32,060 nucleotides of DNA, from positions 3,436-35,495 of the forward strand of contig NZ_HE999457.1 in assembly GCF_000312305.1 (NCBI RefSeq), given 5' to 3'. This document shows, piece by piece, positions 1 through 8,235 of this stretch. This DNA is from Prevotella conceptionensis 9403948 (GTDB taxonomy: Bacteria; Bacteroidota; Bacteroidia; Bacteroidales; Bacteroidaceae). The notes beneath the pieces were generated by a model that made no database searches, was not told the DNA's origin, and saw only the letters and a program-made list of their open reading frames with translations. The translations under genes and the position numbers were made by a program. The number at the start of each line of letters is the position of its first letter. Positions within the stretch are counted from its first letter, which is position 1.

Positions 1-825
1 GCGGCCACGCTGATATTAAAGCGCACAATGCAAAAAGACGAATGGAACAGCATTGTTCTCCCCATATCGCTCACCGCCGCCCAAGTGAAAGCCACATTCG
101 GCGAAACGGCCAGGCTATCGGCATACCCGCATCAGTCTTCTACACTGAGCACCCGCATCGACTTCACAAAGGTATCGCTAGATAACGATAACGCCATCGC
201 TATCGAAGCCAATAAGCTATACTTGCTGCGACCCACAAAAGAACCAACCGTAACTTCCACGGCCGCTCCATACCGCAAATTGGTAAAAGATGTGGGATGG
301 GTTGAAGTACAAGCTCCCTATTACATTATCAACAACGTTACACTCGACACCAATCCGCAAACCTTGCCCAATTACTCAAACGGCATTCTGCGCGATCCTT
401 CCACTCCATCAACCACAACCGACGAACGGCTACAATTCTGCGCATCGCTCTACAACCAAACAGCGAAAGTAGTTCCTGCTCACTCGTATGTTCTTGGAAA
501 GAGTGCCAAGTCTAACAACAAGTGGCTATGGCATTTTACACAAAACCCAATGCCGGTCAAAGGGTTCCGTGGTTGGATTGCCACAGGTTCAAACACCCAA
601 TCTAAGGCATTTAACTTCTTTGTTGATGGCGAAGAGATTGGCAGCACGTTCGACAACACAACAGACATAACGAACACCTTGGTGCAGCCCAACAGCGACT
701 TGTTTGCCACTCCAAGCAACATCTACTCCGTAGACGGAAAGCTGGTGCGGCCAAATGCCACCTCTATCGAAGGATTGCCAAAGGGCATCTATATTGTAAA
801 CCATAAGAAGATAATCGTAAAATAA
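1..825 (+). CDS. C-terminal part of secreted/surface protein with T9SS-like sorting tail (5' truncated)
   Basis: The reading frame is open from base 1, so the true start lies outside the window. About 274 residues are visible. The segment W-N-S-I-V-L-P near the start resembles a phrase seen in large Bacteroidota secreted proteins. The last 35 residues, including YSVDGKLV, an LPKGIYIV core and a final KKIIVK, match the pattern of a type A C-terminal sorting domain of the type IX secretion system (Y..dG..v...., lp.GiYiv, basic beta strand at the end). I infer export across the outer membrane and attachment or release at the surface. No catalytic domain is visible in this part, so the function is unknown. 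A small gene follows 11 bases downstream and probably shares the transcript, which would end at the hairpin at 1132-1176. Confidence 0.8.
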   Translation, partial: AATLILKRTMQKDEWNSIVLPISLTAAQVKATFGETARLSAYPHQSSTLSTRIDFTKVSLDNDNAIAIEANKLYLLRPTKEPTVTSTAAPYRKLVKDVGWVEVQAPYYIINNVTLDTNPQTLPNYSNGILRDPSTPSTTTDERLQFCASLYNQTAKVVPAHSYVLGKSAKSNNKWLWHFTQNPMPVKGFRGWIATGSNTQSKAFNFFVDGEEIGSTFDNTTDITNTLVQPNSDLFATPSNIYSVDGKLVRPNATSIEGLPKGIYIVNHKKIIVK

Positions 826-836
826 ACTTAGGGAGT

Positions 837-1040
837 ATGAAAAAGCAAGTTTACACAAAGCCAAACAGCATCGCAGTATATTTTGATCTCGACGAACTAC
901 TACGTGCACCAGGTGCATCGCGTTTCGACAACGACGGCGATGGCGACAGCGACCCAGGCCTCATTGTGCCAGGCGACCCGGACGAGATTGGCGCCAAACC
1001 AGGCTTTGGTTGGGGGTGGGACGAAGAGGAATACATGTAA
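837..1040 (+). CDS. Small Asp-rich peptide (67 aa), hypothetical
   Basis: The start ATG has a GGGAG ribosome-binding site 3 bases upstream, and the gene lies 11 bases after the preceding stop, so co-transcription is likely. The product begins MKKQVYTKPNSIAVYF and continues into an acidic region with DNDGDGDSD at about residues 31-39. This resembles the calcium-binding loop pattern of thrombospondin type 3 or dockerin-like repeats. It ends in a Gly/Trp/Asp/Glu-rich tail. There is no clear signal peptide. Short proteins with this MKK..Y..P opening and a variable acidic tail are common in Prevotella-like genomes, but I know of no function for them. The good RBS and the operon position support a real gene. 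Confidence 0.7.
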   Translation: MKKQVYTKPNSIAVYFDLDELLRAPGASRFDNDGDGDSDPGLIVPGDPDEIGAKPGFGWGWDEEEYM

Positions 1041-1131
1041 CCCGCACTTCCGAACTTTACCTGTGATAACAAATTAGACCGTTTTTCCTTACATAAGCAA
1101 CGCATCCCCACACAAGGGGTTATGCTCCTCC

Positions 1132-1176
1132 CATCCGCAAGGCTCAACATCGGGCGTTGCGGATGTTTTTTCTTTT
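1132..1176 (+). terminator. Rho-independent terminator after the small peptide gene
   Basis: A perfect 9-bp stem (CATCCGCAA at 1132-1140 with TTGCGGATG at 1157-1165) closes a 16-base loop and is followed directly by a T-rich run (1166-1176). It lies about 90 bases after the stop of the small peptide gene and probably ends that transcript. Confidence 0.85.
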
Positions 1177-1321
1177 AAAAAGGCTGACAATATTCAATAG
1201 GCACTTCTAAACATACAAACACCCATAATCCTCGTTTTTATACCTGAATAACAAGATTGCATACAAAATCACTCTTGCAATCCATATTAGAATAAAGGTT
1301 ATTCAAATCGTTATTTGCAAC

Positions 1322-1345
1322 AAGCCAACCACGAAGTGGTGGCTT
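1322..1345. other. Bulged stem-loop in a gene-less stretch (1177-1530)
   Basis: AAGCCA plus CCAC pairs with GTGG plus TGGCTT around a GAA loop, giving 10 base pairs with one bulged A at 1328. No T-run follows directly. The surrounding 350 bases are AT-rich and show no coding signal. The function is unknown; it may be a remnant structure or an RNA hairpin. Confidence 0.4.
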
Positions 1346-1530
1346 AGCACAAGAACCGTTGATTTGTTCTTTGTTTTATTCAAAATGGAACTTGTCCTGC
1401 TCTAACCCACCCATATTTGCTAACTCGCTCGTTTGTTTAGCTGCCCACTTCTTCACTAAAATGCCTCTTAATCTGTTCGTTTATTAACCAATAAACTTGT
1501 CAAATTTTCTAATAATATCGCCCATAGGTG

Positions 1531-1561
1531 TTGTAAAGACAACAGAAAGTTAGTAACTTTG
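1531..1561 (+). promoter_or_regulatory. Bacteroidota-type promoter for the membrane protein gene at 1842
   Basis: TTG (1531-1533), a 20-base spacer, then TAACTTTG (1554-1561) fits the Bacteroidota consensus. The expected transcript start near 1568 would give a leader of about 270 bases that contains the octamer array at 1643-1794. Confidence 0.7.
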
Positions 1562-1642
1562 ACCCGACAAAACTAGTGTTTCGGTTTATTCCGGCAAGCG
1601 ATGGTGGGCAATTTGCTTATCTTTTTGAGTGAGAGACGCCCC

Positions 1643-1794
1643 TTGCTGACTCGCTAACTTGTGAACTAGTCAACTCGTTAACAGATAAACTTGTTAACTG
1701 GTCTACTCGTCAACTGGTTAACTTGTCTATTTGTTAACTTGTCAACTGGTTAACTGGTTAACTGGTCAACCCGTCAACTTGTCAACTAACCAAC
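1643..1794. repeat. Octamer array 1 (19 in-phase units, TNGTYAAC type)
   Basis: The tract divides without any gap into 19 units of 8 bases, such as TCGTTAAC, TTGTCAAC and TGGTTAAC. Positions 3-8 are close to GTYAAC and the first two bases vary. There are no indels, so the 8-bp phase is kept while the bases drift. It sits between a promoter at 1531-1561 and the start codon at 1842, so it is probably transcribed as leader RNA. Confidence 0.9.
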
Positions 1795-1841
1795 GCCCCT
1801 TGTCAACTAAAAATACCATTTCTAACTAACAACATGTAATT

Positions 1842-2372
1842 ATGAAGAGACAAATTGAATTATCAGTATTGTGGGTGGTTCTCGTTTTAGGATTTCTTGC
1901 CCACACTTTGGCCGATGTAATGCCTGCATTTTGGGGCGAGAGCATCGTGGCAATGCCTACTTCCACCCATTTACGCGAACTTATTGCCCTTATGATGGGA
2001 ATTTGTTACACGCTACCCGTACTCGCAATCTTTCTAGCTTTATGGGGAAAACACAAGGTTTGGCGCGTGATACACTCCATTTTAGCTTGCCTTTTCGCTT
2101 TGTTCTGCCTACTTCACATGCTCGAATGGCTCGACCAATTCAATCCTGTGCAACTTACCATCATGCCCTTAATGGCCATTGTTGGCATTATCTTGGCCGT
2201 AAAATCCATTAAGTATGTTCGCGAGAAACCATGTGTTGAGAGCGGGGCAGACGACAATGAGGAGGAAGAAGACGAGAATGTGGACAATGAGGAAGAAGAA
2301 AATAAGGAAGAAGAAAATAAAGAAGAAGAAAGCGAAGAAGTAAGCGAGGAGAAAGAAAAGGAGGCAGAATAA
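1842..2372 (+). CDS. Four-helix membrane protein with Glu-rich tail, hypothetical (176 aa)
   Basis: The protein has four hydrophobic segments at roughly residues 7-25, 45-67, 73-93 and 101-120, so it is an integral inner-membrane protein. From about residue 135 to the end it becomes an almost pure Glu/Asp/Lys/Asn tail made of repeated EEEENKEEE-like blocks, probably disordered. I do not recognise the family. The start at MKRQIEL fits the promoter at 1531-1561. The leader holds octamer array 1, and array 2 begins at the very next base after the stop codon, so the gene is framed by repeats. The repetitive tail may itself have grown by slippage. Confidence 0.7.
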   Translation: MKRQIELSVLWVVLVLGFLAHTLADVMPAFWGESIVAMPTSTHLRELIALMMGICYTLPVLAIFLALWGKHKVWRVIHSILACLFALFCLLHMLEWLDQFNPVQLTIMPLMAIVGIILAVKSIKYVREKPCVESGADDNEEEEDENVDNEEEENKEEENKEEESEEVSEEKEKEAE

Positions 2373-2516
2373 GTGGATGAGTAAACGAGTTGACAAGTTG
2401 ACAAGTTGACAAGTTGACAAGTTTATGAGTAGACAAGCTTACGAGTTGATGAGTTGATGAGTTTACGAGATAACGGGTTGGTGAGACAACATATTTACGA
2501 GCTGACGAGTTGGAAG
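2373..2516. repeat. Octamer array 2 (18 in-phase units, GTTGACAA type)
   Basis: Eighteen consecutive octamers, including four identical GTTGACAA copies at 2389-2420 and variants such as GTTGATGA and GTTTACGA. This is the complement-type orientation of array 1. It begins on the first base after the upstream gene's stop codon and lies between two convergent genes. Confidence 0.9.
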
Positions 2517-2528
2517 GCGCGCCCATCT

Positions 2529-2560
2529 TAGGTAACTGGTCAATTGGTCAACTTGTTAAC
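2529..2560. repeat. Short octamer tract 2b, opposite orientation to array 2
   Basis: Four units (the first incomplete) of TGGTCAAC type run from 2529 to 2560. Facing array 2 in opposite orientation, the pair forms a large dyad between convergent genes that could fold as a hairpin in either transcript. No classical terminator is visible here, so the dyad may do that job (inference). Confidence 0.7.
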
Positions 2561-2590
2561 CCCTCCACTCCTCCAACCTTTTTCGCCCTC

Positions 2591-3166
2591 CTAATACAGC
2601 AACAGCATCCCTGCAACGGCAGCATAGCCAATCATGCGTATGGGATTAATCTTTAAGAACTTCGTTCCTGCGAATGTAGCGGCGAAAAGGAAGAGGCTAA
2701 TGCCAAACTGCCAGGGGTTGATGGCGGGCGAACTGAAGTTCTCTTCTGTCATTAAGAGCAGGGCGGCAGCAGCAAGCAGCCCTACAACGGCAGGGCGCAG
2801 GCCAGCGAACATGTTCTGAACAACGGGCGTGTTCATGTATTTCATAAACATCTTACTGATAAGTATCATTAAGATAAGCGACGGCAGCACCAACGCAAAA
2901 GTGGCTGTGGCACTGCCCAGCATAGCCATCCACGTGTTAAACCCTGCGTTGTGAGTGGCCGTATAACCGCAATAAGTGGCCGCATTGATACCGATGGGGC
3001 CTGGGGTCATCTGTGAAATGGCGACGACATTGGTAAATTCGGCCGACGAAAGCCATTGATGATGGATAACCGTCTCGGTTTGTATGAGCGACAACATGCC
3101 GTAACCGCCACCGAAACCAAATAGTCCGATGAGGAAAAACGTATAGAAAAGCTCGATGAAAATCAT
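2591..3166 (-). CDS. Chromate-type transporter, half-size subunit (191 aa)
   Basis: CHR-domain (ChrA family) membrane protein. The family signatures are plain: the N-terminal FGFGGGYGMLSLIQ motif (about residues 16-29) and SQMTPGPIGIN (about residues 51-61). About six hydrophobic segments follow. The length of 191 residues is that of a single CHR domain. Bacteroidota often have two such genes side by side, which probably work as a heterodimer in place of the two-domain ChrA. It follows its partner (3245-3805) after 78 bases on the same strand, so one operon is likely. Known ChrA proteins export chromate, but the substrate of short CHR pairs is often unproven. Confidence 0.9.
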   Translation of the reverse strand: MIFIELFYTFFLIGLFGFGGGYGMLSLIQTETVIHHQWLSSAEFTNVVAISQMTPGPIGINAATYCGYTATHNAGFNTWMAMLGSATATFALVLPSLILMILISKMFMKYMNTPVVQNMFAGLRPAVVGLLAAAALLLMTEENFSSPAINPWQFGISLFLFAATFAGTKFLKINPIRMIGYAAVAGMLLLY

Positions 3167-3244
3167 GTGATGGTTTTGTTTGTTGCTGGCTGAGGGGGTA
3201 GGTGTTTGCGGCGCAAATGGCGTTGTATTTACACCGCAACCGTT

Positions 3245-3805
3245 CTAATTCTCGTTGTGCGAACCCTCTGTGGGCTTGATAAACTGACCATAGAGGAAAC
3301 CGCAAAGGGCTGCACCGATGATGATGTAGATGGGGTTGACGCCCATAGCCCATATAAGCAAGGCGCAAACAACGGGTATCCAAAGGGTGCTTAACGTGAT
3401 GTGGGCACTCTTGGCCAAGTTGAATGTGGGAGCTGCAATGAGTGCCACCACAGCTGGACGTATGCCACGGAACGCTGCTGCCACCACGCTGTTGTCTTGA
3501 AACTGATGAAAAAACATCGCGATTAGCAGGATGATGAGAAACGAAGGCAGGGCTGTGCCGATGCAAGTGCATAGGGCACCGCGTAGCTTACGCATCTTGT
3601 AGCCGATGAAGATGCTGACGTTGACGGCGAAAACACCTGGACAACTCTGCGCTATGGCAATGAGATCGAGAAACTCTTCTTTCTCAATCCATTTGTTCTT
3701 GTCCACCACTTCGGCCTCGATAATAGGTATCATGGCGTAACCGCCACCCAAAGTGACCATCCCTATCTTAAAGAATGTGCGAAAACTGTTCCAATATATC
3801 GACAT
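3245..3805 (-). CDS. Chromate-type transporter, half-size subunit (186 aa)
   Basis: CHR-domain membrane protein and first gene of the two-gene unit. It has the signature TLGGGYAMIPII (about residues 18-29) and the second motif AQSCPGVFAVN (about residues 52-62), where the partner has SQMTPGPIGIN. Several hydrophobic segments follow, and the tail is short and hydrophilic. It is similar in size to the partner downstream, consistent with an antiparallel heterodimer. The start MSIYWNS leaves the first motif at the expected place. Upstream lies a repeat-rich stretch after purL. I see no clear promoter motif. Confidence 0.9.
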   Translation of the reverse strand: MSIYWNSFRTFFKIGMVTLGGGYAMIPIIEAEVVDKNKWIEKEEFLDLIAIAQSCPGVFAVNVSIFIGYKMRKLRGALCTCIGTALPSFLIILLIAMFFHQFQDNSVVAAAFRGIRPAVVALIAAPTFNLAKSAHITLSTLWIPVVCALLIWAMGVNPIYIIIGAALCGFLYGQFIKPTEGSHNEN

Positions 3806-3825
3806 GTTGTTGATGAATTAAAGCC

Positions 3826-3862
3826 TCACCCCCATCCCCCCCCAGAAGGAGATGGGGAGATA
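3826..3862. repeat. C-rich/G-rich dyad just upstream of the chromate pair
   Basis: CCCCATC (3830-3836) is complementary to GATGGGG (3851-3857), within a stretch that starts CCTCACCCCCATCC and ends GGAGATGGGGAG. It resembles the short hairpin repeats of CCCCCTCTCC...GGAGAGGGGG type that I know to be scattered in Bacteroidota genomes. Its role is unknown. Confidence 0.55.
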
Positions 3863-3873
3863 TGCCTTGTTAA

Positions 3874-3921
3874 AGGTGAAAGGGTGAAAGGGTGAAAAGG
3901 TGAAAGGGTGAAAGGGTGAAA
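3874..3921. repeat. Octamer array of a different sequence (RGGTGAAA x 6)
   Basis: Six in-phase 8-bp units: AGGTGAAA, GGGTGAAA twice, then the same triplet of units again. This is the same 8-bp period as the GTYAAC arrays, but the base sequence is unrelated. Confidence 0.9.
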
Positions 3922-3950
3922 AAAAGGCTAACGCCGCCTATACATGTGGT

Positions 3951-4115
3951 TTAACTCCTTATCTACTGAGCTATTGGCTTAACACCTTAACTCTTGATCT
4001 ATAGAGCTTAACTCTTTATCTGCTGGGCTATTGGCTTAACCCCTTATCTCCTGAGCTGTTGGCTTAACTCCTGAGCTGTTGGCTTAACTCCTTAACTCCT
4101 TAACTCCTTAACTCC
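3951..4115. repeat. Octamer array 3 (TTAACTCC type) abutting the purL stop codon
   Basis: The tract consists of TTAACTCC and related octamers (TTATCTCC, TGAGCTGT, TGGGCTAT) with some 4-5 base half units such as TGGC. It ends in four identical TTAACTCC copies at 4084-4115, two bases from the purL stop codon (4118-4120). It shares the TYAACT core with the other arrays. Confidence 0.85.
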
Positions 4116-4117
4116 TC

Positions 4118-7100
4118 TTATACTTTCAACTTACTTTCCACCCATTCCCTTGCGTTCACGAAGGCCTCAATCCAGGGCGTAACCTCGTCTGATTGACGTT
4201 TGCGCGGATAGTAGGCGTTCTGCCAAGGGAAGATGGAGCGTTCCAAATGGGGCATCATGGCCAAGTGCCTGCCGTCTGCCGAGCAGATGCCTGCCACATT
4301 ATAGTCCGACCCGTTGGGGTTGCCTGGATACTCGGCATAGTTGTATTTGGCAACGATGTTGTATTTGTCTTCTGATTCGGGCATATAGAACCTACCCTCA
4401 CCGTGAGCAACCCATATACCTAGTTTACTACCACTGAGCGAGTGCAGCATAACGCTGTTGTTCTGCGGAATGGTTAGTCCCACGAACGAACTTTCGAACT
4501 TACGCGACGTGTTGTGGGTAAGGTGCGAGCGGTGGCCGTGTTCGGGATTGATGAGGTTTAGCTCAACCATAAGCTGACAGCCGTTGCAGATACCCAGCGA
4601 AAGCGTGTCGGGACGTGCATAGAACTTGTCGAGTGCCTCTTTGGCCTTGGGGTTATAGAGGAATGCGCCTGCCCAACCCTTGGCCGAACCAAGCACATCA
4701 GAGTTTGAGAACCCGCCGCAGAACACAATCATGTTCACCTCTTCCAGCGTTTCGCGCCCCGAAATAAGGTCGGTCATGGCCACATCCTTCACGTCAAATC
4801 CCGCCAGATAGAGGGCATAAGCCATTTCGCGCTCACCGTTAGTACCCTTTTCGCGGATGATGGCAGCCTTAACACCCGACGGTTTGCGGCGGTCGGCACT
4901 GATGCCATAGCCACTTAGCTTGCCTGTAAAGTCGTCGTTGAATTTCAGTTCAATGGGTTGTTTCTTATAATTAAGCCACCTTTTCTTGGCCATGCCGTTG
5001 TGGCTCTGCATCGTGTCTAGGCGATAAGAGGTGCGATACCATGTTTCGCGCAACGAGTCGATGTCGAAAACAAACTCGTTTCCTCCCTTCTTCACCACCA
5101 ACGTGCGACTGTTTGGCACCGAATAGCCAATCTTGGTGTAGCCGACACCCTCGTCTTCGAGATATGTGCGCAGGTCGTTTCGATGGTCGTCGCTTACCTG
5201 TATCACCACGCCGGGGTTCTCTGCAAAGAGGTTTTTCACCACATCGTCGCCCGCCAGGTCGTGTAAGTTAAGGTGCATGCCGCCCTTTCGGTTGGCAAAA
5301 GTCATTTCTAGCAACGTGGTTATCAGTCCACCAGCCGAAATGTCGTGGCCAGCCAATATCCATCCGCGCCTAACCAGTTCTTGAATGGCATTGAAACAGT
5401 CGGCGAAATATTCGGGATTGGCAACCGTTGGCACGTCGTCGCCAACGAAACCAAGGCTTTGTGCAAAAGCACTTCCGCCCAAACGCTGTTCATCAAACGA
5501 GAAGTCGATGTAGTAGAGCGATGAGTTCTTGTCGTTAACAAGTACCGGCGAAACCACCTTACGCACATCCGACACCTCGGCACCGCTGCTTACGATAACC
5601 GTTCCGGGTGCGATAACCTTTTGGCCATTGGGATATTGCTGGGTCATTGAAAGCGAATCCTTGCCTGTTGGTACGTTAATGCCCAGCGTACAGCAGAAGT
5701 CGCTCAGTGCCTCAACAGCTTTATAAAGGCGCGCATCTTCTCCTGCCTGCGACCTACAAGGCCACATCCAGTTGGCCGAAAGGCTTACGCCGCCCAATCC
5801 GTGGGCTAATGGTGCCCATACAAGGTTGGTTAACGACTCGCTAACGGCCAAAACCGAGCCTTTCTCGGCCGATGCTAAGGCCGCTTGCGGTGCATGTCCG
5901 ATGGCGGTAGCTATGCCAGAGCGTCCGCGATAGTCAAGTGCCACCACGCCACAATCGCTCAATGGCAGTTGAATTTCGCCTTGTGTCTGTTGGCGAGCCA
6001 CCTTACCCGTTACCGAACGGTCTGCTTTGTTGGTGAGCCAATCTTTACAAGCCACGGCTTCGAGTTGCAAAACGCGTTCAATGTGCGCCGTAAGTGCCTC
6101 TTCGCCCAACTTGTTTTTATCGGTCTCGCAGCCTATTGGTTCATATTCAACGTTTTGATAATGGCGTTCAACGGTGTTGTCTACCATTACCGTCTTGGGC
6201 GAATGGCCAAACATCTGCGCCACGTCAAGGTCGAAAGGTTTAGTGCCGTCTGCTTGTTTGAAGGCGAAGTGGGCATCGCCCGTAGTCTCGCCCACCACAT
6301 AAAGCGGTGCCCGTTCGCGTTGGGCAATCTCCCTTACGCGTTCGATATGTTGCTCGTCGATAAGCAGGCCCATACGTTCTTGGCTCTCGTTGGCGATAAT
6401 CTCTTTGGCCGAGAGTGTTTTGTCGCCAATGGGCAGTTGGTCCATGTTAATTTCTCCACCACATTCTTCCACAAGTTCGCTAAGGCAATTCAAGTGTCCT
6501 GCCGAACCGTGGTCGTGTATTGATACAACGGGGTTATCTTCGCTTTCTACCAATGCGCGCACAAGATTATAGGCACGCTTTTGCATTTCGGGGTTAGCGC
6601 GTTGTATGGCGTTAAGTTCGATGCCGTTAGAATATCGGCCCGTGTCTACCGACGAAACCGAACCGCCGCCCAATCCGATGCGGTAGTTGTCGCCGCCAAC
6701 CACCACCACCTTGTTGCCTTTTTGTGGTTCGCCTTTCAGACAATCGCGCTTTGTGCCGTAACCCACACCGCCTGCCAACATGATAACCTTGTCGTAAGCG
6801 TAGAAAGGTTCGTTGGCAGAGTTGTCTGTTTCGGCCTTCTCCTGATGCTCGAAGGTAAGAACAGAACCCGTGATAAGGGGTTGACCAAACTTATTACCAA
6901 AGTCGGACGCACCGTTAGATGCCTTGATGAGTATCTGTTCGGGCGATTGATAGAGCCATTGACGTACAGGAAGTAGCTTTTCCCAATCGCGGCCGCCATC
7001 AAAACGGGGGTAAGCCGTCATGTAAACGGCTGTTCCAGCGATGGGCCACGAGCCTACACCGCCACCCATACGGTCGCGAATTTCGCCTCCCGTGCCCGTT

Positions 7101-7885
7101 GCAGCTCCGTTAAAGGGTTCTACCGTGGTTGGGAAATTGTGGGTTTCGGCTTTCAACGAGATAACGCTCTCGATGTCCTTCACCTCAAAAAAGTCGGCTT
7201 TCGATTGGTCTTTGGGTGCGAATTGCTCCACCACAGGACCTTGTGCAAAGGCAACATTGTCCTTATAAGCCGAGAGAATGTTGCCTGGATTTTCGGCCGT
7301 GGTGCGCTTAATCATGGCAAAGAGCGACGATTCTTTCTCTTCGCCGTCGATAACAAACGTTCCGCCGAATATCTTATGGCGGCAATGTTCGGAGTTGATT
7401 TGGGCAAACCCGAATATTTCAGAGTCGGTTAGCGGTCGGCCCAATTGCTTTTCTATGTCGTGCAGGTAAGCCATCTCGTCCTTAGAGAGTGCCAACCCCT
7501 CCTTTTCGTTATATTCTTCCAGATTGTCCACGTGCCTTACGGGTTCTGGTTGCCTGTCAACGCAGAACACTTCTTGGCCAATACCCTCGTACATACGTTG
7601 CAACATGGGGTCGTAGTCGGCGTTTCGGCTGGCCACGGGGAAGAATTCCTCAATACGCGAAATGCCGTTAAGATTCATGTTTTGGGTAATCTCAACGGCA
7701 TTTGTGCTCCACGGTGTCACCATTTCGCGGCGCGGCCCCACGTAAAAACCTTCCAGTTCTTGGGTGTCCATCAGCGTTGCGTCGCCATAAAGCCAGGCTA
7801 GCTTAGCCATTTCGTCGTCGTTCAGTTGGTGGTTCACCTCTGTGGCAATCACCGTTTCTTTCTGCGTCTTGAAAAAGAGAATCAT
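4118..7885 (-). CDS. purL: Phosphoribosylformylglycinamidine synthase, large single-chain form (1255 aa)
   Basis: This enzyme makes FGAM from FGAR, glutamine and ATP, the fourth step of purine synthesis, in the cytoplasm. Length and layout match the fused PurL of gamma-proteobacteria and Bacteroidota. There is an N-terminal PurS-like region, a linker with FAQINSEHCRHKIFGG near residue 165, and two AIR-synthase-type halves. The first half has GGVGSWPIAGTAVY and SIHDHGSAGHLNCL; the second has NVPTGKDSLSMTQ. A C-terminal class I glutamine amidotransferase domain starts near residue 980. The likely glutaminase triad is Cys1100 in GICNGCQ with His1213 and Glu1215 in PHLER. The gene stands alone. 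A likely promoter lies about 185 bases upstream, and an octamer array touches its 3' end. No frameshift or missing key residue was seen. Confidence 0.98.
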   Translation of the reverse strand: MILFFKTQKETVIATEVNHQLNDDEMAKLAWLYGDATLMDTQELEGFYVGPRREMVTPWSTNAVEITQNMNLNGISRIEEFFPVASRNADYDPMLQRMYEGIGQEVFCVDRQPEPVRHVDNLEEYNEKEGLALSKDEMAYLHDIEKQLGRPLTDSEIFGFAQINSEHCRHKIFGGTFVIDGEEKESSLFAMIKRTTAENPGNILSAYKDNVAFAQGPVVEQFAPKDQSKADFFEVKDIESVISLKAETHNFPTTVEPFNGAATGTGGEIRDRMGGGVGSWPIAGTAVYMTAYPRFDGGRDWEKLLPVRQWLYQSPEQILIKASNGASDFGNKFGQPLITGSVLTFEHQEKAETDNSANEPFYAYDKVIMLAGGVGYGTKRDCLKGEPQKGNKVVVVGGDNYRIGLGGGSVSSVDTGRYSNGIELNAIQRANPEMQKRAYNLVRALVESEDNPVVSIHDHGSAGHLNCLSELVEECGGEINMDQLPIGDKTLSAKEIIANESQERMGLLIDEQHIERVREIAQRERAPLYVVGETTGDAHFAFKQADGTKPFDLDVAQMFGHSPKTVMVDNTVERHYQNVEYEPIGCETDKNKLGEEALTAHIERVLQLEAVACKDWLTNKADRSVTGKVARQQTQGEIQLPLSDCGVVALDYRGRSGIATAIGHAPQAALASAEKGSVLAVSESLTNLVWAPLAHGLGGVSLSANWMWPCRSQAGEDARLYKAVEALSDFCCTLGINVPTGKDSLSMTQQYPNGQKVIAPGTVIVSSGAEVSDVRKVVSPVLVNDKNSSLYYIDFSFDEQRLGGSAFAQSLGFVGDDVPTVANPEYFADCFNAIQELVRRGWILAGHDISAGGLITTLLEMTFANRKGGMHLNLHDLAGDDVVKNLFAENPGVVIQVSDDHRNDLRTYLEDEGVGYTKIGYSVPNSRTLVVKKGGNEFVFDIDSLRETWYRTSYRLDTMQSHNGMAKKRWLNYKKQPIELKFNDDFTGKLSGYGISADRRKPSGVKAAIIREKGTNGEREMAYALYLAGFDVKDVAMTDLISGRETLEEVNMIVFCGGFSNSDVLGSAKGWAGAFLYNPKAKEALDKFYARPDTLSLGICNGCQLMVELNLINPEHGHRSHLTHNTSRKFESSFVGLTIPQNNSVMLHSLSGSKLGIWVAHGEGRFYMPESEDKYNIVAKYNYAEYPGNPNGSDYNVAGICSADGRHLAMMPHLERSIFPWQNAYYPRKRQSDEVTPWIEAFVNAREWVESKLKV

Positions 7886-8069
7886 CGTTGTTACCTTTAT
7901 TTTTGGGATGGTTATGTGAATACACTTACTTTTCTGCCTGTTAGCCTGCGTTTTTATTCGCTTTTGTTGGTGTGCAGCGTGGGGGCTGATGCAAAAAGCC
8001 GTTCGCCGCCATGCCTTTGGCTTGCTGTTGTTTACCTAAGCTTTGCGCTTGCCCTGCACATTCCTCTTG

Positions 8070-8077
8070 CAAAGTTA
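8070..8077 (-). promoter_or_regulatory. Candidate promoter -7 element for purL
   Basis: On the minus strand this reads TAACTTTG followed by C, a good Bacteroidota -7 box. No clear TTG lies at the proper distance upstream. It would give purL a leader of about 180 bases. The rest of the 7886-8235 spacer shows no gene and no known riboswitch that I recognise, although an upstream leader of this length before a purine gene could hold one. Confidence 0.45.
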
Positions 8078-8235
8078 GCGTTTTTGCCTTATATATAAGG
8101 TGTGGGCGGCGTTGTTTTTTCAGTTATTTAGTATTAATGCCCACTTTTGTATGTTTATGGCCTAGCGTTTCACTGTTTTGTGGCTCGCCGGCGTGCATGC
8201 TGCAACAAGGGGGCGTAAAGCCGTTTCGCGCCGAA

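Noticed and set aside
5885..6523. A 212-codon plus-strand frame opposite purL
   Set aside because: It is a shadow of purL. The purL frame is complete with all motifs, and the opposite frame has no recognisable domain.
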